DNA of 64,000 nt, from contig NZ_CABHMZ010000011.1 in the NCBI RefSeq assembly GCF_902167705.1, forward strand, positions 46,061 through 110,060, written 5' to 3'. The number at the start of each line of letters is the position of its first letter. Position 1 is the stretch's first letter. Source of the stretch: Streptococcus constellatus. GTDB lineage: Bacteria > Bacillota > Bacilli > Lactobacillales > Streptococcaceae. Below, piece by piece: positions 9,268-18,220 of this stretch. Below the pieces are notes generated by a model. It made no database searches. It was not told where the DNA came from and saw nothing but the letters and a program-made list of their open reading frames with translations. Both the position numbers and the translations under genes were made by a program.

Positions 9268-10593
9268 TTATTTTTGAGCTTTTTTAATAGTTTCATTTGC
9301 TTTTTCTGTAAAGGTCTTCAAAGCAGATTCAACTTTTTCGTCACCATTTGAAACAGATTGCAACATTGGGAACCAGAGCGTTCTCATTTCAGCAAATCCG
9401 TCAATAGTGTTGTAGTATGGTGAATAGTATTTTGTCCAAGTGCTGATTGTTTCCATTCGTTTATCATCGTACAATTTACCAAATGACGTACGAACTGGGA
9501 AGGCACCTGTACGAACTACATTTTTTGGTCCCCATTTTTTATCATCAGCGATAAATTTGACAAATTTCTTAGCAGCTTCTACTTTCTTTTCATCTTTATT
9601 GTTAAAGATACCAAAGCCATTTACAAGGTATTCCAAAGCTGGTTTACCATTATCTGACGGGAATGGCACTTCAACAACTTCGACGCCACTTGCCTTCAAC
9701 AATTTTGCCTGGATACCATTTTGTGAAGGCGCCCATAGAACGGTATAAGACGTTTGACCATTAGCAAAGTTTTGAATATCTGCCCCACCATCGAATTGAG
9801 AGCCGTTTGTCATCAAACCATCTTTAATCCAGCTAACTGCTTTATTTAGACCTTTGACAAAGTTTGGACTGTCCGTTGTATATTTTGTCACTTTATCATC
9901 TGTGACAGAGCCATTATATAGATTAGCGATGAAGGCACGTGTTCCTTGGTCGCCACCTTGACCATTACTGAACAGAGAACCTGGTGTGTAACCTTTTTCT
10001 TTTAAGGCTTTCAACACTTTTTCAAAATCAGAAGTTGTCCAGCCTTCTTTCACAAGGTCTTCTACTCCAGCTTCTTTCAGCATTTTTTTATTAAACGCCA
10101 TATAAAACGGAGCAGAACTGATTGGATACATGTAAGCTTTATCACCAGCTTTGCTTGCTTGAATGATTTGATCATTGTTGACATCTTTGACGAAGTCATC
10201 AGTAAAGAGATCATTCAATTCTGCCAATTTACCATTTTTACCATATTGAATAATCCGTCCTGGTGCGTCAAACAGCACATCTGGCGCTGTTCCTGCTTCA
10301 ATAGCTGTTGTAATTTTTTCTGGACCAGATTTGAAGTCAATGGTTTCTAATTTCACTTTAATATCTGGATTGGCTTTTTCAAATGCTTTGATAATTTCTT
10401 TTTCATAAGTGCCAACACCATCGTTTGCTTTTTCTTGTGTGAAGACTGGGAAAGCCCACCAAGTAATCTCTGTCTTGCCAGAGGAATTTCCTGAATCAGC
10501 TGATTTGTTTGAACCACCTGAATTTCCACATGCTGCCAAAGATAAAATAGCAGCCCCTGCAAACAACGAACAAAGTATTTTCTTCATTCTCAT
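9268..10593 (-). CDS. satA: Sialic acid ABC transporter substrate-binding lipoprotein
   Basis: 441-residue extracellular solute-binding protein (family 1). It has a lipoprotein signal: charged MRMKK, a hydrophobic run, and lipobox LSLAAC with the modified Cys at residue 22, followed by a Gly/Ser linker. The mature part shows the family features [20 protein letters not shown] and [12 protein letters not shown]. The start has an AAGGAG site seven bases upstream. It probably captures free N-acetylneuraminate at the cell surface for SatB and SatC. Specificity is inferred from the gene cluster, not from binding residues. Confidence 0.88.
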   Translation of the reverse strand: MRMKKILCSLFAGAAILSLAACGNSGGSNKSADSGNSSGKTEITWWAFPVFTQEKANDGVGTYEKEIIKAFEKANPDIKVKLETIDFKSGPEKITTAIEAGTAPDVLFDAPGRIIQYGKNGKLAELNDLFTDDFVKDVNNDQIIQASKAGDKAYMYPISSAPFYMAFNKKMLKEAGVEDLVKEGWTTSDFEKVLKALKEKGYTPGSLFSNGQGGDQGTRAFIANLYNGSVTDDKVTKYTTDSPNFVKGLNKAVSWIKDGLMTNGSQFDGGADIQNFANGQTSYTVLWAPSQNGIQAKLLKASGVEVVEVPFPSDNGKPALEYLVNGFGIFNNKDEKKVEAAKKFVKFIADDKKWGPKNVVRTGAFPVRTSFGKLYDDKRMETISTWTKYYSPYYNTIDGFAEMRTLWFPMLQSVSNGDEKVESALKTFTEKANETIKKAQK

Positions 10594-10639
10594 ATTTTTT
10601 CTCCTTTTGTTTTATCCTTCTATACGGATAGGGTTGTTC

Positions 10640-11344
10640 CTAATTTTTACTTACTGCTGCAACAAAGCGCTCTGTGATTTCTTTGGGACGCGTAATGGCA
10701 CCACCCACTACAATTCCTCTAACACCTAGGTCATGAATGGTTTTGGCTTCACTTGGATAATGGATTTTTCCTTCCGCGATGACATCCAAGCCTGCATCAC
10801 ATAAATTTTTTACTAAGTCAAAATCCGGTCCCTCACATTGCAAACTATAAGAGGTATATCCTGACAATGTTGTACCTACAAAATCCACACCTGCTTCTGC
10901 TGCAGCCACTCCCTCTTCAAAGGTGCTCACATCTGCCATGAGCAATTGATGAGGATATTTTTCCTTCACTTGCTTAATGAAATCCGCAATCTTTAAACCG
11001 TCAAAACGTTCCCGCTTTGTACAATCAAAAGCAATTACTTCAATATCCAGAGCTGCTAGTTCATCAATTTCTAGCATCGTTGCGGTAATAAATGGCTCTT
11101 GAGGTGGATAATCTCGCTTGATAATGCCGATGATCGGCAGCGAAGTAACCTCTTTAATTTCCTTAATATCCCGAACACTATTAGCTCGAATGCCAACAGC
11201 TCCTCCTTGTTCAGCCGCTTTTACCAAAAGGGGAATAACCCCACCTGCTTCAGTATATAGCGGTTCGTGTGGCAAGGCTTGACAGGAAACAATGATGCCA
11301 TCTTTTATTTTGGCAATCAGCTCGTCTTTTGTCATTTGTGCCAT
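10640..11344 (-). CDS. nanE: N-acetylmannosamine-6-phosphate 2-epimerase
   Basis: 234-residue TIM barrel converting ManNAc-6-P to GlcNAc-6-P, the link between sialic acid and amino-sugar catabolism. Family motifs include [11 protein letters not shown] near residues 20-30, [10 protein letters not shown] near 48-57, [10 protein letters not shown] near 71-80 and the C-terminal [15 protein letters not shown]. It is the promoter-proximal gene of the operon nanE-satA-satB-satC-yhcH-DUF624-nanA-nanK. Two cre sites flank its promoter. Confidence 0.94.
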   Translation of the reverse strand: MAQMTKDELIAKIKDGIIVSCQALPHEPLYTEAGGVIPLLVKAAEQGGAVGIRANSVRDIKEIKEVTSLPIIGIIKRDYPPQEPFITATMLEIDELAALDIEVIAFDCTKRERFDGLKIADFIKQVKEKYPHQLLMADVSTFEEGVAAAEAGVDFVGTTLSGYTSYSLQCEGPDFDLVKNLCDAGLDVIAEGKIHYPSEAKTIHDLGVRGIVVGGAITRPKEITERFVAAVSKN

Positions 11345-11378
11345 AAACAGCCTTCTCCTTTGCTATTGTAGATCGATT

Positions 11379-11435
11379 TTTAAAGCGCTTTCAATCTCAC
11401 GATGTTATTATAACCATTTTTTAAAGCGCTTTCAA
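11379..11435 (-). promoter_or_regulatory. nanE promoter flanked by two identical CcpA (cre) sites
   Basis: On the minus strand the -35 is TTGAAA (11435-11430) and the -10 is TATAAT (11412-11407), with a 17-base spacer. The same 18 bases, TTTTTAAAGCGCTTTCAA on the plus strand, occur over the -35 (core 11421-11434) and again just after the start site (core 11380-11393). Read on the minus strand each core is TGAAAGCGCTTTAA, matching 13 of 14 positions of the cre consensus. Strong glucose repression of the whole sialic acid operon is expected. Confidence 0.85.
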
Positions 11436-11887
11436 CAATATCTGAGATTTTGGTTCTAATTTCTGATAACACTCACTTTTCTCTTAAATCTTGAAAGTAG
11501 TTTCAGAGAGATAATCATTTTAACATGATACTATAATTTATCGCACATTGCCTCTGAGGCATGCAAAAGACTGCATCTCTGCGAGTGCTATCTACCATAT
11601 CGTCACAAGCTTTCCCCCAAGAATTTTCCAGAATGGAGACCCTATAATAGAATTCGCAAGGGGGAATGCTTTTTCAGGAGTATCAGCCAGAGTCGCTTTT
11701 GAATAAAAGTTTAAAATTTTCTCAGTGCTGGTGTTCTTTTCAATATTGTCCTGGCGTCCGTCTAAACATTTTCTCCTATCTACACGTATGCCAATTTACG
11801 AAGTGGCACAAAGCATTGAATTTTTAAACAAAACTTACTTTTATAACAAATATCGCACCTACTTTAGGCATTCCCAAAAATGAACAT
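11436..11887. other. Intergenic stretch with a possible coding remnant
   Basis: No gene with a start and ribosome site is visible. On the minus strand one frame stays open for 67 codons (11795 to a TAG at 11594-11592), then continues in the same frame for 17 more codons to a TAA at 11540-11538. It reads like protein (for example STEKILNFYSKATLADTPEK) but lacks an ATG start, so I treat it as a remnant or chance frame. Confidence 0.35.
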
Positions 11888-11923
11888 AAATAAGCTACCG
11901 AAAATTTCATCGGTAGCTTATTT
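11888..11923. terminator. Terminator after the broken dehydrogenase gene
   Basis: AAATAAGCTACCGA at 11888-11901 pairs perfectly with TCGGTAGCTTATTT at 11910-11923, an eight-base loop with U-rich flanks on either strand. Confidence 0.8.
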
Positions 11924-11940
11924 TTATGACAAATCAGTGC

Positions 11941-13091
11941 TTAAAACAATTCTTTGTAAAGAGCAATCGTTTCTTCTAGGGTCGGCATAAATGGATTTCC
12001 TGGTGCACAAGCATCAATGAGTGCATTTTTAGAAAGGTATTCGAAGTCAAATTCCTCTTCTTTAATGTCCAGTTCTGTCAATTTTTTCGGAATGCCCACA
12101 GTTGCTGATAATTTTTCAATTTCAGAAATGGCATAATCAGCGCATTCTTTATCACTTTTACCTTCCGTATGCAAACCAAGAGCTTTCGCAACATTTCGGA
12201 ATGCTTCTGGCACACGTTTCGCATTTTCACGCTCTACGACTGGTAAAAGCATGGCGTAACAAACACCGTGAGGAAGATTGTAAACTGCTCCAAGTTGATG
12301 AGCCATAGAGTGTACATAACCTAGCCCAGCATTATTAAAAGCCATCCCACCTAGGAAAATCGCATTAACCATCGCTTCGCGCGCTTCAATGTCATGACCA
12401 TTTTCAACAGCACGTGGTAAAAATTCTTTAATTAACTCAATTGCACCAATAGACAATTTTTTCGTCACATTATACGCACCTGGGTTACCAAAGCTTCAAC
12501 CGCATGTGTAAGGGCATCCATACCCGTTGCAGCCGTCAAAGCTTTTGGTTTAGAAATCATCAATTCCGGATCATTTACTGACAGGAGTGCAAGGCTATTC
12601 TTATCAACCATAACCATTTTCACTTTACGCTCTTCGTCAGTAATAACATAGTTAATCGTGATTTCAGCTGATGTTCCTGCTGTCGTATTGATTGCTACAA
12701 CTGGCAAGCCTTTTTCCTTTGATTTGTGAACGCCTTCGTAATCTTGCGGACGCCCGCCATTCGTTGCAAGAATTGAAATACTACTAGCAGCATCTTGCGG
12801 CGAACCACCACCAAGTGAAATAATAAAATCACAATTATTATCTTACAAAACAGCTAAACCGTCTTCAACATTTTTAACAGTTGGATTTGGCTCAACATCA
12901 CTAAAAACGACATAATCAATGCCTTCCCTATCAAGCGGTTCAGTTACTTTAGGTAAGATGTCACTACTTGCAATATAATGGTCCGTCACTAAGAGAGCTT
13001 TCTTGTACCCCAACTCTTTGATATGACCACCTATTTCATTAATCACACCACAACCAATAAGATTAACTGATGGAACATAAAATACTGACAT
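11941..13091 (-). pseudogene. Iron-containing alcohol dehydrogenase, disrupted
   Basis: The 1151-base span encodes a full-length (about 383-codon) group III Fe-dependent alcohol dehydrogenase, similar to 1,3-propanediol or lactaldehyde dehydrogenases, split into three pieces by two lesions. The first piece (13091-12843, MSVFYVPSVNLIGCGVINEIG) ends at an in-frame TAA at 12845-12843. The same frame continues straight on with [20 protein letters not shown] one-base deletion near 12482-12488 then shifts the frame between HAVEALVT and [15 protein letters not shown]. The metal-binding histidines survive ([27 protein letters not shown]). Start codon and ribosome site (AGGAGGAAG) are intact, and a cre site overlaps its promoter. 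Few lesions suggest recent loss. Confidence 0.9.
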
Positions 13092-13130
13092 TGTACTTCC
13101 TCCTTATTTTTTATAAAGATTATCTGTTTT

Positions 13131-13157
13131 AGAAACCGTTTACACAATTATATTATA
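13131..13157 (-). promoter_or_regulatory. Promoter with cre site for the broken dehydrogenase gene
   Basis: The minus strand shows TG-T-TATAAT (box at 13157-13152), then TGTAAACGGTTTCT at 13144-13131, which matches 13 of 14 cre positions and covers the expected start site. The control region is intact although the gene is broken. Confidence 0.7.
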
Positions 13158-13191
13158 ACATTCATAAAGCCTTTTGCAACATCAAGTTCTA

Positions 13192-14187
13192 CTATTCTTT
13201 CATCATACCTACCAAGGAATCATTTTCAATATTTGTACCACAGAGCCAGTTAAAGACACGGTCATTGACATAAACATTCATGGCTTCATGTTCATATTCT
13301 GGCATGAGATGATATTCTTTCTCACCTGCTAAATGATTAAAAATAGCAAACTGGGTAATTGGATAGCAGACATCATCTGCCAGCCCAATAATCATTTGTA
13401 CAGGACAGTGAATTCTATGGGCTAGATTTTTCACATCAATATAAGATAAGGTACGAATAATCTGCTCTTCTGTTTCATGGAAAGGATCGTGAAATTTAAA
13501 ATATCGAAAAAGCTCATCATAAGCCTCACTGGTATTGCCTATTTCCAATACTCGTCTAAAGTCAGATAAAAACGGATAAATAGCTACTACCTGCTGAATG
13601 CGCGGATTGAGAGCTGCTGCTACTAAGGCTAAGGCTCCTCCTTGAGAGGCTCCAAAACTAGATAATTGATTCTCATCCACAAGATCCATTCCTGCCACTA
13701 TTTCAATCAAGCTATATACATCCAGATAGACATCTTTATAAAAGAGACGCTCTGGCCCGTCAACAGCTCCGCGGATAATCTGCCCTTTTACCGTATTCCC
13801 TCGTACAGCATCTCCACCGTCAACGGAATAACCGGATTGACCACGCACATCCATAGAGACAACACCATAGCCAGCGGTCGTATAAGCCAACATATCTGCC
13901 CAGTCCCAACTACGACCCATATAGCCATGAAAATGAAAAATCACTGGCACTTTTTCTTCCGTTTGAGGGACTACAAATTTTGCATAAACTTGACCTTTGT
14001 TTGTCCCTTTAAAGAGAATCTCATAACAAGTGACCTTAGGAATATTGAAGTTTTTTTCAAGCAGCTGATACTCCTTGGAAAGTGGAAGCTCTGCTATGTT
14101 TTTATCCCAAAAAGCATCAAAATCATCTGGAGCTTTATCTCTCCCTTGATAAGTTTTGGCTTCCTCTAACAAACTCGGATTTCTCAT
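13192..14187 (-). CDS. Acetylxylan esterase/cephalosporin-C deacetylase family (CE7)
   Basis: 331-residue alpha/beta hydrolase of the CE7 family, which removes acetyl groups from sugars. The family markers are present: VSMDVRGQSGYSVDGG (about 111-126, the RGQ motif), the nucleophile elbow SFGASQGGAL with serine near residue 183, the acid in IIGLADDVCYP and the His in EYEHEAMN near the end. No signal peptide, so it acts in the cytoplasm. A similar gene neighbours the sialic acid region in pneumococcus. O-acetyl sialic acid or acetylated oligosaccharide are both possible substrates. RBS AAGGAGG supports the ATG. Confidence 0.88.
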   Translation of the reverse strand: MRNPSLLEEAKTYQGRDKAPDDFDAFWDKNIAELPLSKEYQLLEKNFNIPKVTCYEILFKGTNKGQVYAKFVVPQTEEKVPVIFHFHGYMGRSWDWADMLAYTTAGYGVVSMDVRGQSGYSVDGGDAVRGNTVKGQIIRGAVDGPERLFYKDVYLDVYSLIEIVAGMDLVDENQLSSFGASQGGALALVAAALNPRIQQVVAIYPFLSDFRRVLEIGNTSEAYDELFRYFKFHDPFHETEEQIIRTLSYIDVKNLAHRIHCPVQMIIGLADDVCYPITQFAIFNHLAGEKEYHLMPEYEHEAMNVYVNDRVFNWLCGTNIENDSLVGMMKE

Positions 14188-14231
14188 CTTTTTATCCTCC
14201 TTACCGTATTTTAGAAAACCTTTTCAAAAGA

Positions 14232-14330
14232 ATCATATCACAGCCTCCAGCCGTTTTCAATCATTTAATATATTAAGAATCTAGTTTCATTTTTTATAGA
14301 ATTCTACCTTTCTTTTGAAACTAGTTTCAA
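14232..14330 (-). promoter_or_regulatory. Esterase promoter with upstream palindromic operators
   Basis: TTGAAA (14260-14255), a 17-base spacer and TATGAT (14237-14232) form a near-consensus promoter. Upstream lie a perfect 16-base palindrome, TTGAAACTAGTTTCAA at 14315-14330, and a partial copy, GAATCTAGTTTC at 14277-14288, with centres 40 bases apart. They look like a pair of repressor or activator sites for an unidentified protein. The palindrome could alternatively act as a weak terminator for the HAD gene. Confidence 0.55.
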
Positions 14331-14355
14331 GAAAACGATGCCTAAGACATCGCAA

Positions 14356-15027
14356 TCATTCACTCTCTTTCAAAGTTTGCAGTATTGAGAAAATCTCAAC
14401 CATATCTTTTGCTACCATGTCAGCTCGACTTTGATCAACAGGCAGCCGCTTTTCTTCATAAGCAATAACCTTTAACCCTGCACTCTTAGCAGCAGCGATA
14501 CCATAGAAAGAATCCTCAATAGCCACTGCATTTTCTGCATCTATGTCCAAATTTTCTAAAACAGCCTGATAAATCGCTGGATTCGGCTTACTTTCTACGA
14601 AGTCTTCACCACTGATAATCACATCAAAATAGTCATCAATTCCACAAGAAGCCAGAACTTCTATAATATGCTGATATCTAGAAGACGACGCAAGTGCTAC
14701 TTTTATATGGTTTTTCCTAGCATATAAGAGAATCTGCACGATGTCTTTCCGAAAAAGTTCTTGATAATTTATTTCTTGGTATTTTTCTGCTGCAAACTTT
14801 TCTAGCTGGTGACCGATTGTTTCCAAAGATAAACTTGTCTGGCTGAGCTGCTTAATAGAACGATAAAGCGAAGTATAAGATTTTCCAACTAAAACCGAAA
14901 GCTCTTGCTGAGACAACTCATTTGGACGTAAACTAAGCAAACGCACAAATTCTTGTTGTAATTGAAAATCCAGATATTCCGTATCCACAATGACACCGTC
15001 CATATCAAACACTAACAATTGAAGCAT
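14356..15027 (-). CDS. HAD-superfamily sugar-phosphatase or phosphoglucomutase-like protein
   Basis: 223 residues of the beta-phosphoglucomutase/phosphatase branch of the HAD superfamily. Motif I is VFDMDGVIVDTEYL with Asp8 and Asp10. Motif II is the Ser-rich ALASSSRYQH near residue 110. Motif III has the Lys in VESKPNPAIY (about 145) and motif IV is AIEDSFYGIAAAKSAG (about 164-179). The helical cap lies between residues 15 and 90. Substrate is not predictable. It is a single gene with terminators on its upstream side and an AAGGAGGGCG ribosome site. Confidence 0.85.
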   Translation of the reverse strand: MLQLLVFDMDGVIVDTEYLDFQLQQEFVRLLSLRPNELSQQELSVLVGKSYTSLYRSIKQLSQTSLSLETIGHQLEKFAAEKYQEINYQELFRKDIVQILLYARKNHIKVALASSSRYQHIIEVLASCGIDDYFDVIISGEDFVESKPNPAIYQAVLENLDIDAENAVAIEDSFYGIAAAKSAGLKVIAYEEKRLPVDQSRADMVAKDMVEIFSILQTLKESE

Positions 15028-15109
15028 GACCGCCCTCCTTTTTTCACAACTAGTTTACAGGAAAACGCATACAATAGCAAGCAAAAGAAGAGCCTCCTGC
15101 AAATAGAAA

Positions 15110-15135
15110 AATCTCCCTACAAAAGCAGGGAGATT
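15110..15135 (-). terminator. Terminator of adhE
   Basis: AATCTCCCT at 15110-15118 and AGGGAGATT at 15127-15135 pair over nine bases. On the minus strand the hairpin is followed by TTTTTC. Confidence 0.85.
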
Positions 15136-15222
15136 GTGACTGATAAACTGATTTATGTTTCAAAATTTGAATACATTATCTGTACAATGACAAACGATTC
15201 AAATCAGAACAAATTTTACTGT

Positions 15223-17874
15223 CTATTTACGACGTCCTGGACGTTCTGCATAGCCATAGTAGGCGTCAGCCATGATTTCTTCCATGTCAGCTACCATTGG
15301 CAAGCGTGGATTAGCTGGTGAACATTGATCTTCATAAGCCAGAAGAGCAATTTCATGCAGGCTATCTTTCCAAACTTTTTCATCAATTCCTTGATCTTTG
15401 AAGTTCATCTTGATACCGACTGCTACACCAAGGTCATAAACAGCTTTTGCATAAGCTTCAACAGCTTCTTCTGGAGTTGAGCATGGCAAACCAAGCATAC
15501 GAGCAATGTCTTGGAATTTTTCATCCGCTTTCCAGTAGTTGTACTTAGGCCATGTTGTCGTCTTAGATGGACGAGTTCCGTTATAACGGATAACATATGG
15601 AAGCAAGATAGCATTGGTACGTCCGTGAATTGTATGGTGAACACCACCAATCTTGTGGGCCATTGAGTGGCTCATTCCAAGGAAGGCATTGGCAAATGCC
15701 ATACCAGCCATTGTAGAAGCATTGTGCATCTTTTCACGAGCTTCTGGGTCAGCTGTTTTTACAGATTTTTCCAAGTATTTGAAGACCAGCTTGATAGTTT
15801 GAAGGGCAATACCGTCCGTATAGTCGTTGGCAAAGTTAGAAGTATACGCTTCTGTAGCGTGAGTCAGAACGTCCATACCTGTATCTGCTGCGATAAATGC
15901 TGGAACAGACTCTACCAAAGCTGGGTCAACAATCGCAATAGTTGGTGTCAAAGCATAGTCAGCAAGTGGGTATTTACGGTTATTTGCCTTATCAGAGATA
16001 ACAGCAAATGGTGTTACTTCTGAACCTGTACCAGATGTTGTTGGGATACCAATGTACTTCGCTTTCTTACCAAGTGATGGGAATTTGAAGGCACGTTTAC
16101 GGATATCCATGAATTTTTGAACAAGATCGCTGAAGTCAACTTCTGGTTGTTCGTAGAACATCCACATTCCTTTAGCAGCATCCATTGGGGAACCACCACC
16201 AAGTGCAATGATGGTATCTGGTTCAAATTCACGCATTGCTTCAGTACCGCGACGTACTGTTGTGATGTCTGGATCTGGTTCAACATCTGAGAAGACTTGA
16301 ATCGTCACTTTATTTGCACGGAGATTCAATTGATCAATCACACGTTGTACAAAGCCAAGTTTTTCGATAGCTTTATCGGTAACAATCATAACACGTTCAA
16401 TGCCTTCGCAAGTTTGAAGGTATTGGATTGAGTTACGTTCGAAGTAGATTTTTGAAGGAACTTTAAACCATTGCATATTATTTCTACGTTTCCCTACTTT
16501 CTTGATGTTGAGAAGGTTGATAGCGGATACGTTATCACCAACTGAGTTACGTCCGTATGAACCACATCCAAGTGTTAATGACGGAATGAAGGCATTATAT
16601 ACATCACCGATACCACCGAAAGTAGATGGAGAGTTCCAGATGATACGCATTGCTTTTATTTCCGTACCGAAACGTTTTGCAAGAGCTTCGTCTTTTGTAT
16701 GGATAGCAGCTGAGTGACCAAGACCGTTGAATTCAACCATTTGACGAGATTTTTTAAGCCCGTCTTCAGTGTCTTCAGCTTTCAAGACTGCAATAACTGG
16801 TGATAATTTTTCACGAGTCAAAGGTTCTTTTTCGCCAACTTCTTTACATTCTGCTGCAAGAATGTTGGTATCTTCTGGAACAGTGAATCCAGCTTGTTCT
16901 GCAATCCAAACAGCTGATTTACCAACGATATTTGGATTTAACTTAGCACCAGCACAGTTTTTACTGTTTGCTTTCGCACCAAAGCAGAATTCTTCCAGAA
17001 GTGCTTTTTCTTTTTTGTTTACAAAATAAGTATGATAGGACTTGAATTCTTCTACAAATTCGTCATAGACTTCCTTGTCAATAATAACAGCTTGTTCAGA
17101 CGCACAGACCATCCCGTTATCAAATGATTTAGACATAACGATGTCATGTGCTGCTTGACGAAGATCAGCAGATTTTTCTACATAAGCTGGTACATTTCCA
17201 GCACCTACCCCAAGAGCTGGTTTTCCACATGAATAAGCAGCTTTTACCATGGCGTTCCCACCAGTAGCAAGGATCGTCGCAATGCCATCGTGATTCATGA
17301 GAGCACTGGTTGCTTCCATAGATGGTTGAGTAATCCATTGCACACAGTTTTCAGGCGCTCCTGCTGCAATCGCTGCATCGCGTACGATTTGTGCTGCATG
17401 AGCTGAAGATTCCTGTGCAGATGGGTGGAAAGCAAAGACGATAGGATTGCGAGTCTTCAAAGAGATCAAAGCTTTAAAAATTGCTGTTGCAGCTGGGTTA
17501 GTTGTTGGAGTGATTCCGCAGATAACTCCGACAGGCTCTGCAATTTTAGTCAAACCTGTAATTGGATCATCTTCAATAACCCCAACAGTTTTGACACCCC
17601 GCATATTATTAACAACGTGCTCACAGGCAAAGAGGTTCTTCGTTGCCTTATCTTCAAAGACACCGCGACCTGTTTCTTCAACTGCATGTTTCGCAAGGAT
17701 TCCGTGCGCATCAAGAGCAGCAACTGAAGCTTTTGCAACAATGTAGTCTACTTGTTCTTGATTTAATTTTCTCATTTCTTCTAGAGCGACTAGCCCTTTT
17801 TGAACGAGTTCGTCAACATGCTTTTCAGCAGCTAACTTTTTTTCTTCGGGAGTTAATGTTTTTTTATCAGCCAT
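15223..17874 (-). CDS. adhE: Bifunctional acetaldehyde-CoA/alcohol dehydrogenase
   Basis: 883-residue fusion. Residues 1-440 are an acetylating aldehyde dehydrogenase with the catalytic Cys in SFDNGMVCASEQAV (about 245). Residues 450-870 are an iron-dependent alcohol dehydrogenase with the NAD loop ALGGGSPMDAAKGMW and metal ligands in HSMAHKIGGVHHTIHG. It reduces acetyl-CoA to ethanol and regenerates two NAD+. I choose the ATG at 17874 (MADKKTLTP), because the GGAGGA ribosome site lies inside the first codons of the longer frame at 17886. The promoter carries Rex and cre sites. A terminator follows. Confidence 0.96.
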   Translation of the reverse strand: MADKKTLTPEEKKLAAEKHVDELVQKGLVALEEMRKLNQEQVDYIVAKASVAALDAHGILAKHAVEETGRGVFEDKATKNLFACEHVVNNMRGVKTVGVIEDDPITGLTKIAEPVGVICGITPTTNPAATAIFKALISLKTRNPIVFAFHPSAQESSAHAAQIVRDAAIAAGAPENCVQWITQPSMEATSALMNHDGIATILATGGNAMVKAAYSCGKPALGVGAGNVPAYVEKSADLRQAAHDIVMSKSFDNGMVCASEQAVIIDKEVYDEFVEEFKSYHTYFVNKKEKALLEEFCFGAKANSKNCAGAKLNPNIVGKSAVWIAEQAGFTVPEDTNILAAECKEVGEKEPLTREKLSPVIAVLKAEDTEDGLKKSRQMVEFNGLGHSAAIHTKDEALAKRFGTEIKAMRIIWNSPSTFGGIGDVYNAFIPSLTLGCGSYGRNSVGDNVSAINLLNIKKVGKRRNNMQWFKVPSKIYFERNSIQYLQTCEGIERVMIVTDKAIEKLGFVQRVIDQLNLRANKVTIQVFSDVEPDPDITTVRRGTEAMREFEPDTIIALGGGSPMDAAKGMWMFYEQPEVDFSDLVQKFMDIRKRAFKFPSLGKKAKYIGIPTTSGTGSEVTPFAVISDKANNRKYPLADYALTPTIAIVDPALVESVPAFIAADTGMDVLTHATEAYTSNFANDYTDGIALQTIKLVFKYLEKSVKTADPEAREKMHNASTMAGMAFANAFLGMSHSMAHKIGGVHHTIHGRTNAILLPYVIRYNGTRPSKTTTWPKYNYWKADEKFQDIARMLGLPCSTPEEAVEAYAKAVYDLGVAVGIKMNFKDQGIDEKVWKDSLHEIALLAYEDQCSPANPRLPMVADMEEIMADAYYGYAERPGRRK

Positions 17875-17911
17875 GTGTTCCTCCAATGGTTCTTAGGATT
17901 TTACAAACCCT

Positions 17912-17970
17912 TTGTTAATTTTTTCACAATATTATTATACCTTATTTTCCTTCTCTTGTAAACACTTTCA
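17912..17970 (-). promoter_or_regulatory. adhE promoter with Rex operator and cre site
   Basis: The minus strand shows TTTACA (17962-17957), a 17-base spacer and TATAAT (17939-17934). TTGTTAATTTTTTCACAA at 17912-17929 differs from the Rex palindrome TTGTGAA-N4-TTCACAA at one position and covers the start site. TGAAAGTGTTTACA (17970-17957) overlaps the -35 and matches 13 of 14 cre positions. NADH-sensing by Rex and sugar control by CcpA are both expected. Confidence 0.75.
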
Positions 17971-18177
17971 AGTGAACTTCACAAACTTTTTCTTTTATAT
18001 TGTGAATTTGTTGTGAAACATATGCTTCCTACTATGTTTTGAAGCGTTGTTTGTGAAATTTAAAACATAAAAAATATATTTCACATACTTGATCCAAGGT
18101 TTTATGGGCGAAAAAATTGTGTAAAAAAGCTCTTTTTGCTGCGTATTTGCTCCGCGCTGTCTTTTGATGGTATAAAA
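17971..18177. other. Upstream control region of adhE, no gene seen
   Basis: AT-rich, without a credible gene. It contains several further TTGTGAA/TTCACAA half sites (for example near 17978, 18000, 18010 and 18048), which could be extra Rex contacts. Confidence 0.4.
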
Positions 18178-18208
18178 AAGTCATGAATCGCAATGCAATC
18201 CATGACTT
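18178..18208 (-). terminator. Terminator of the acyltransferase gene
   Basis: AAGTCATG at 18178-18185 pairs with CATGACTT at 18201-18208. TTTTTT follows on the minus strand. Confidence 0.85.
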
Positions 18209-18220
18209 CTACTTTCTTTA

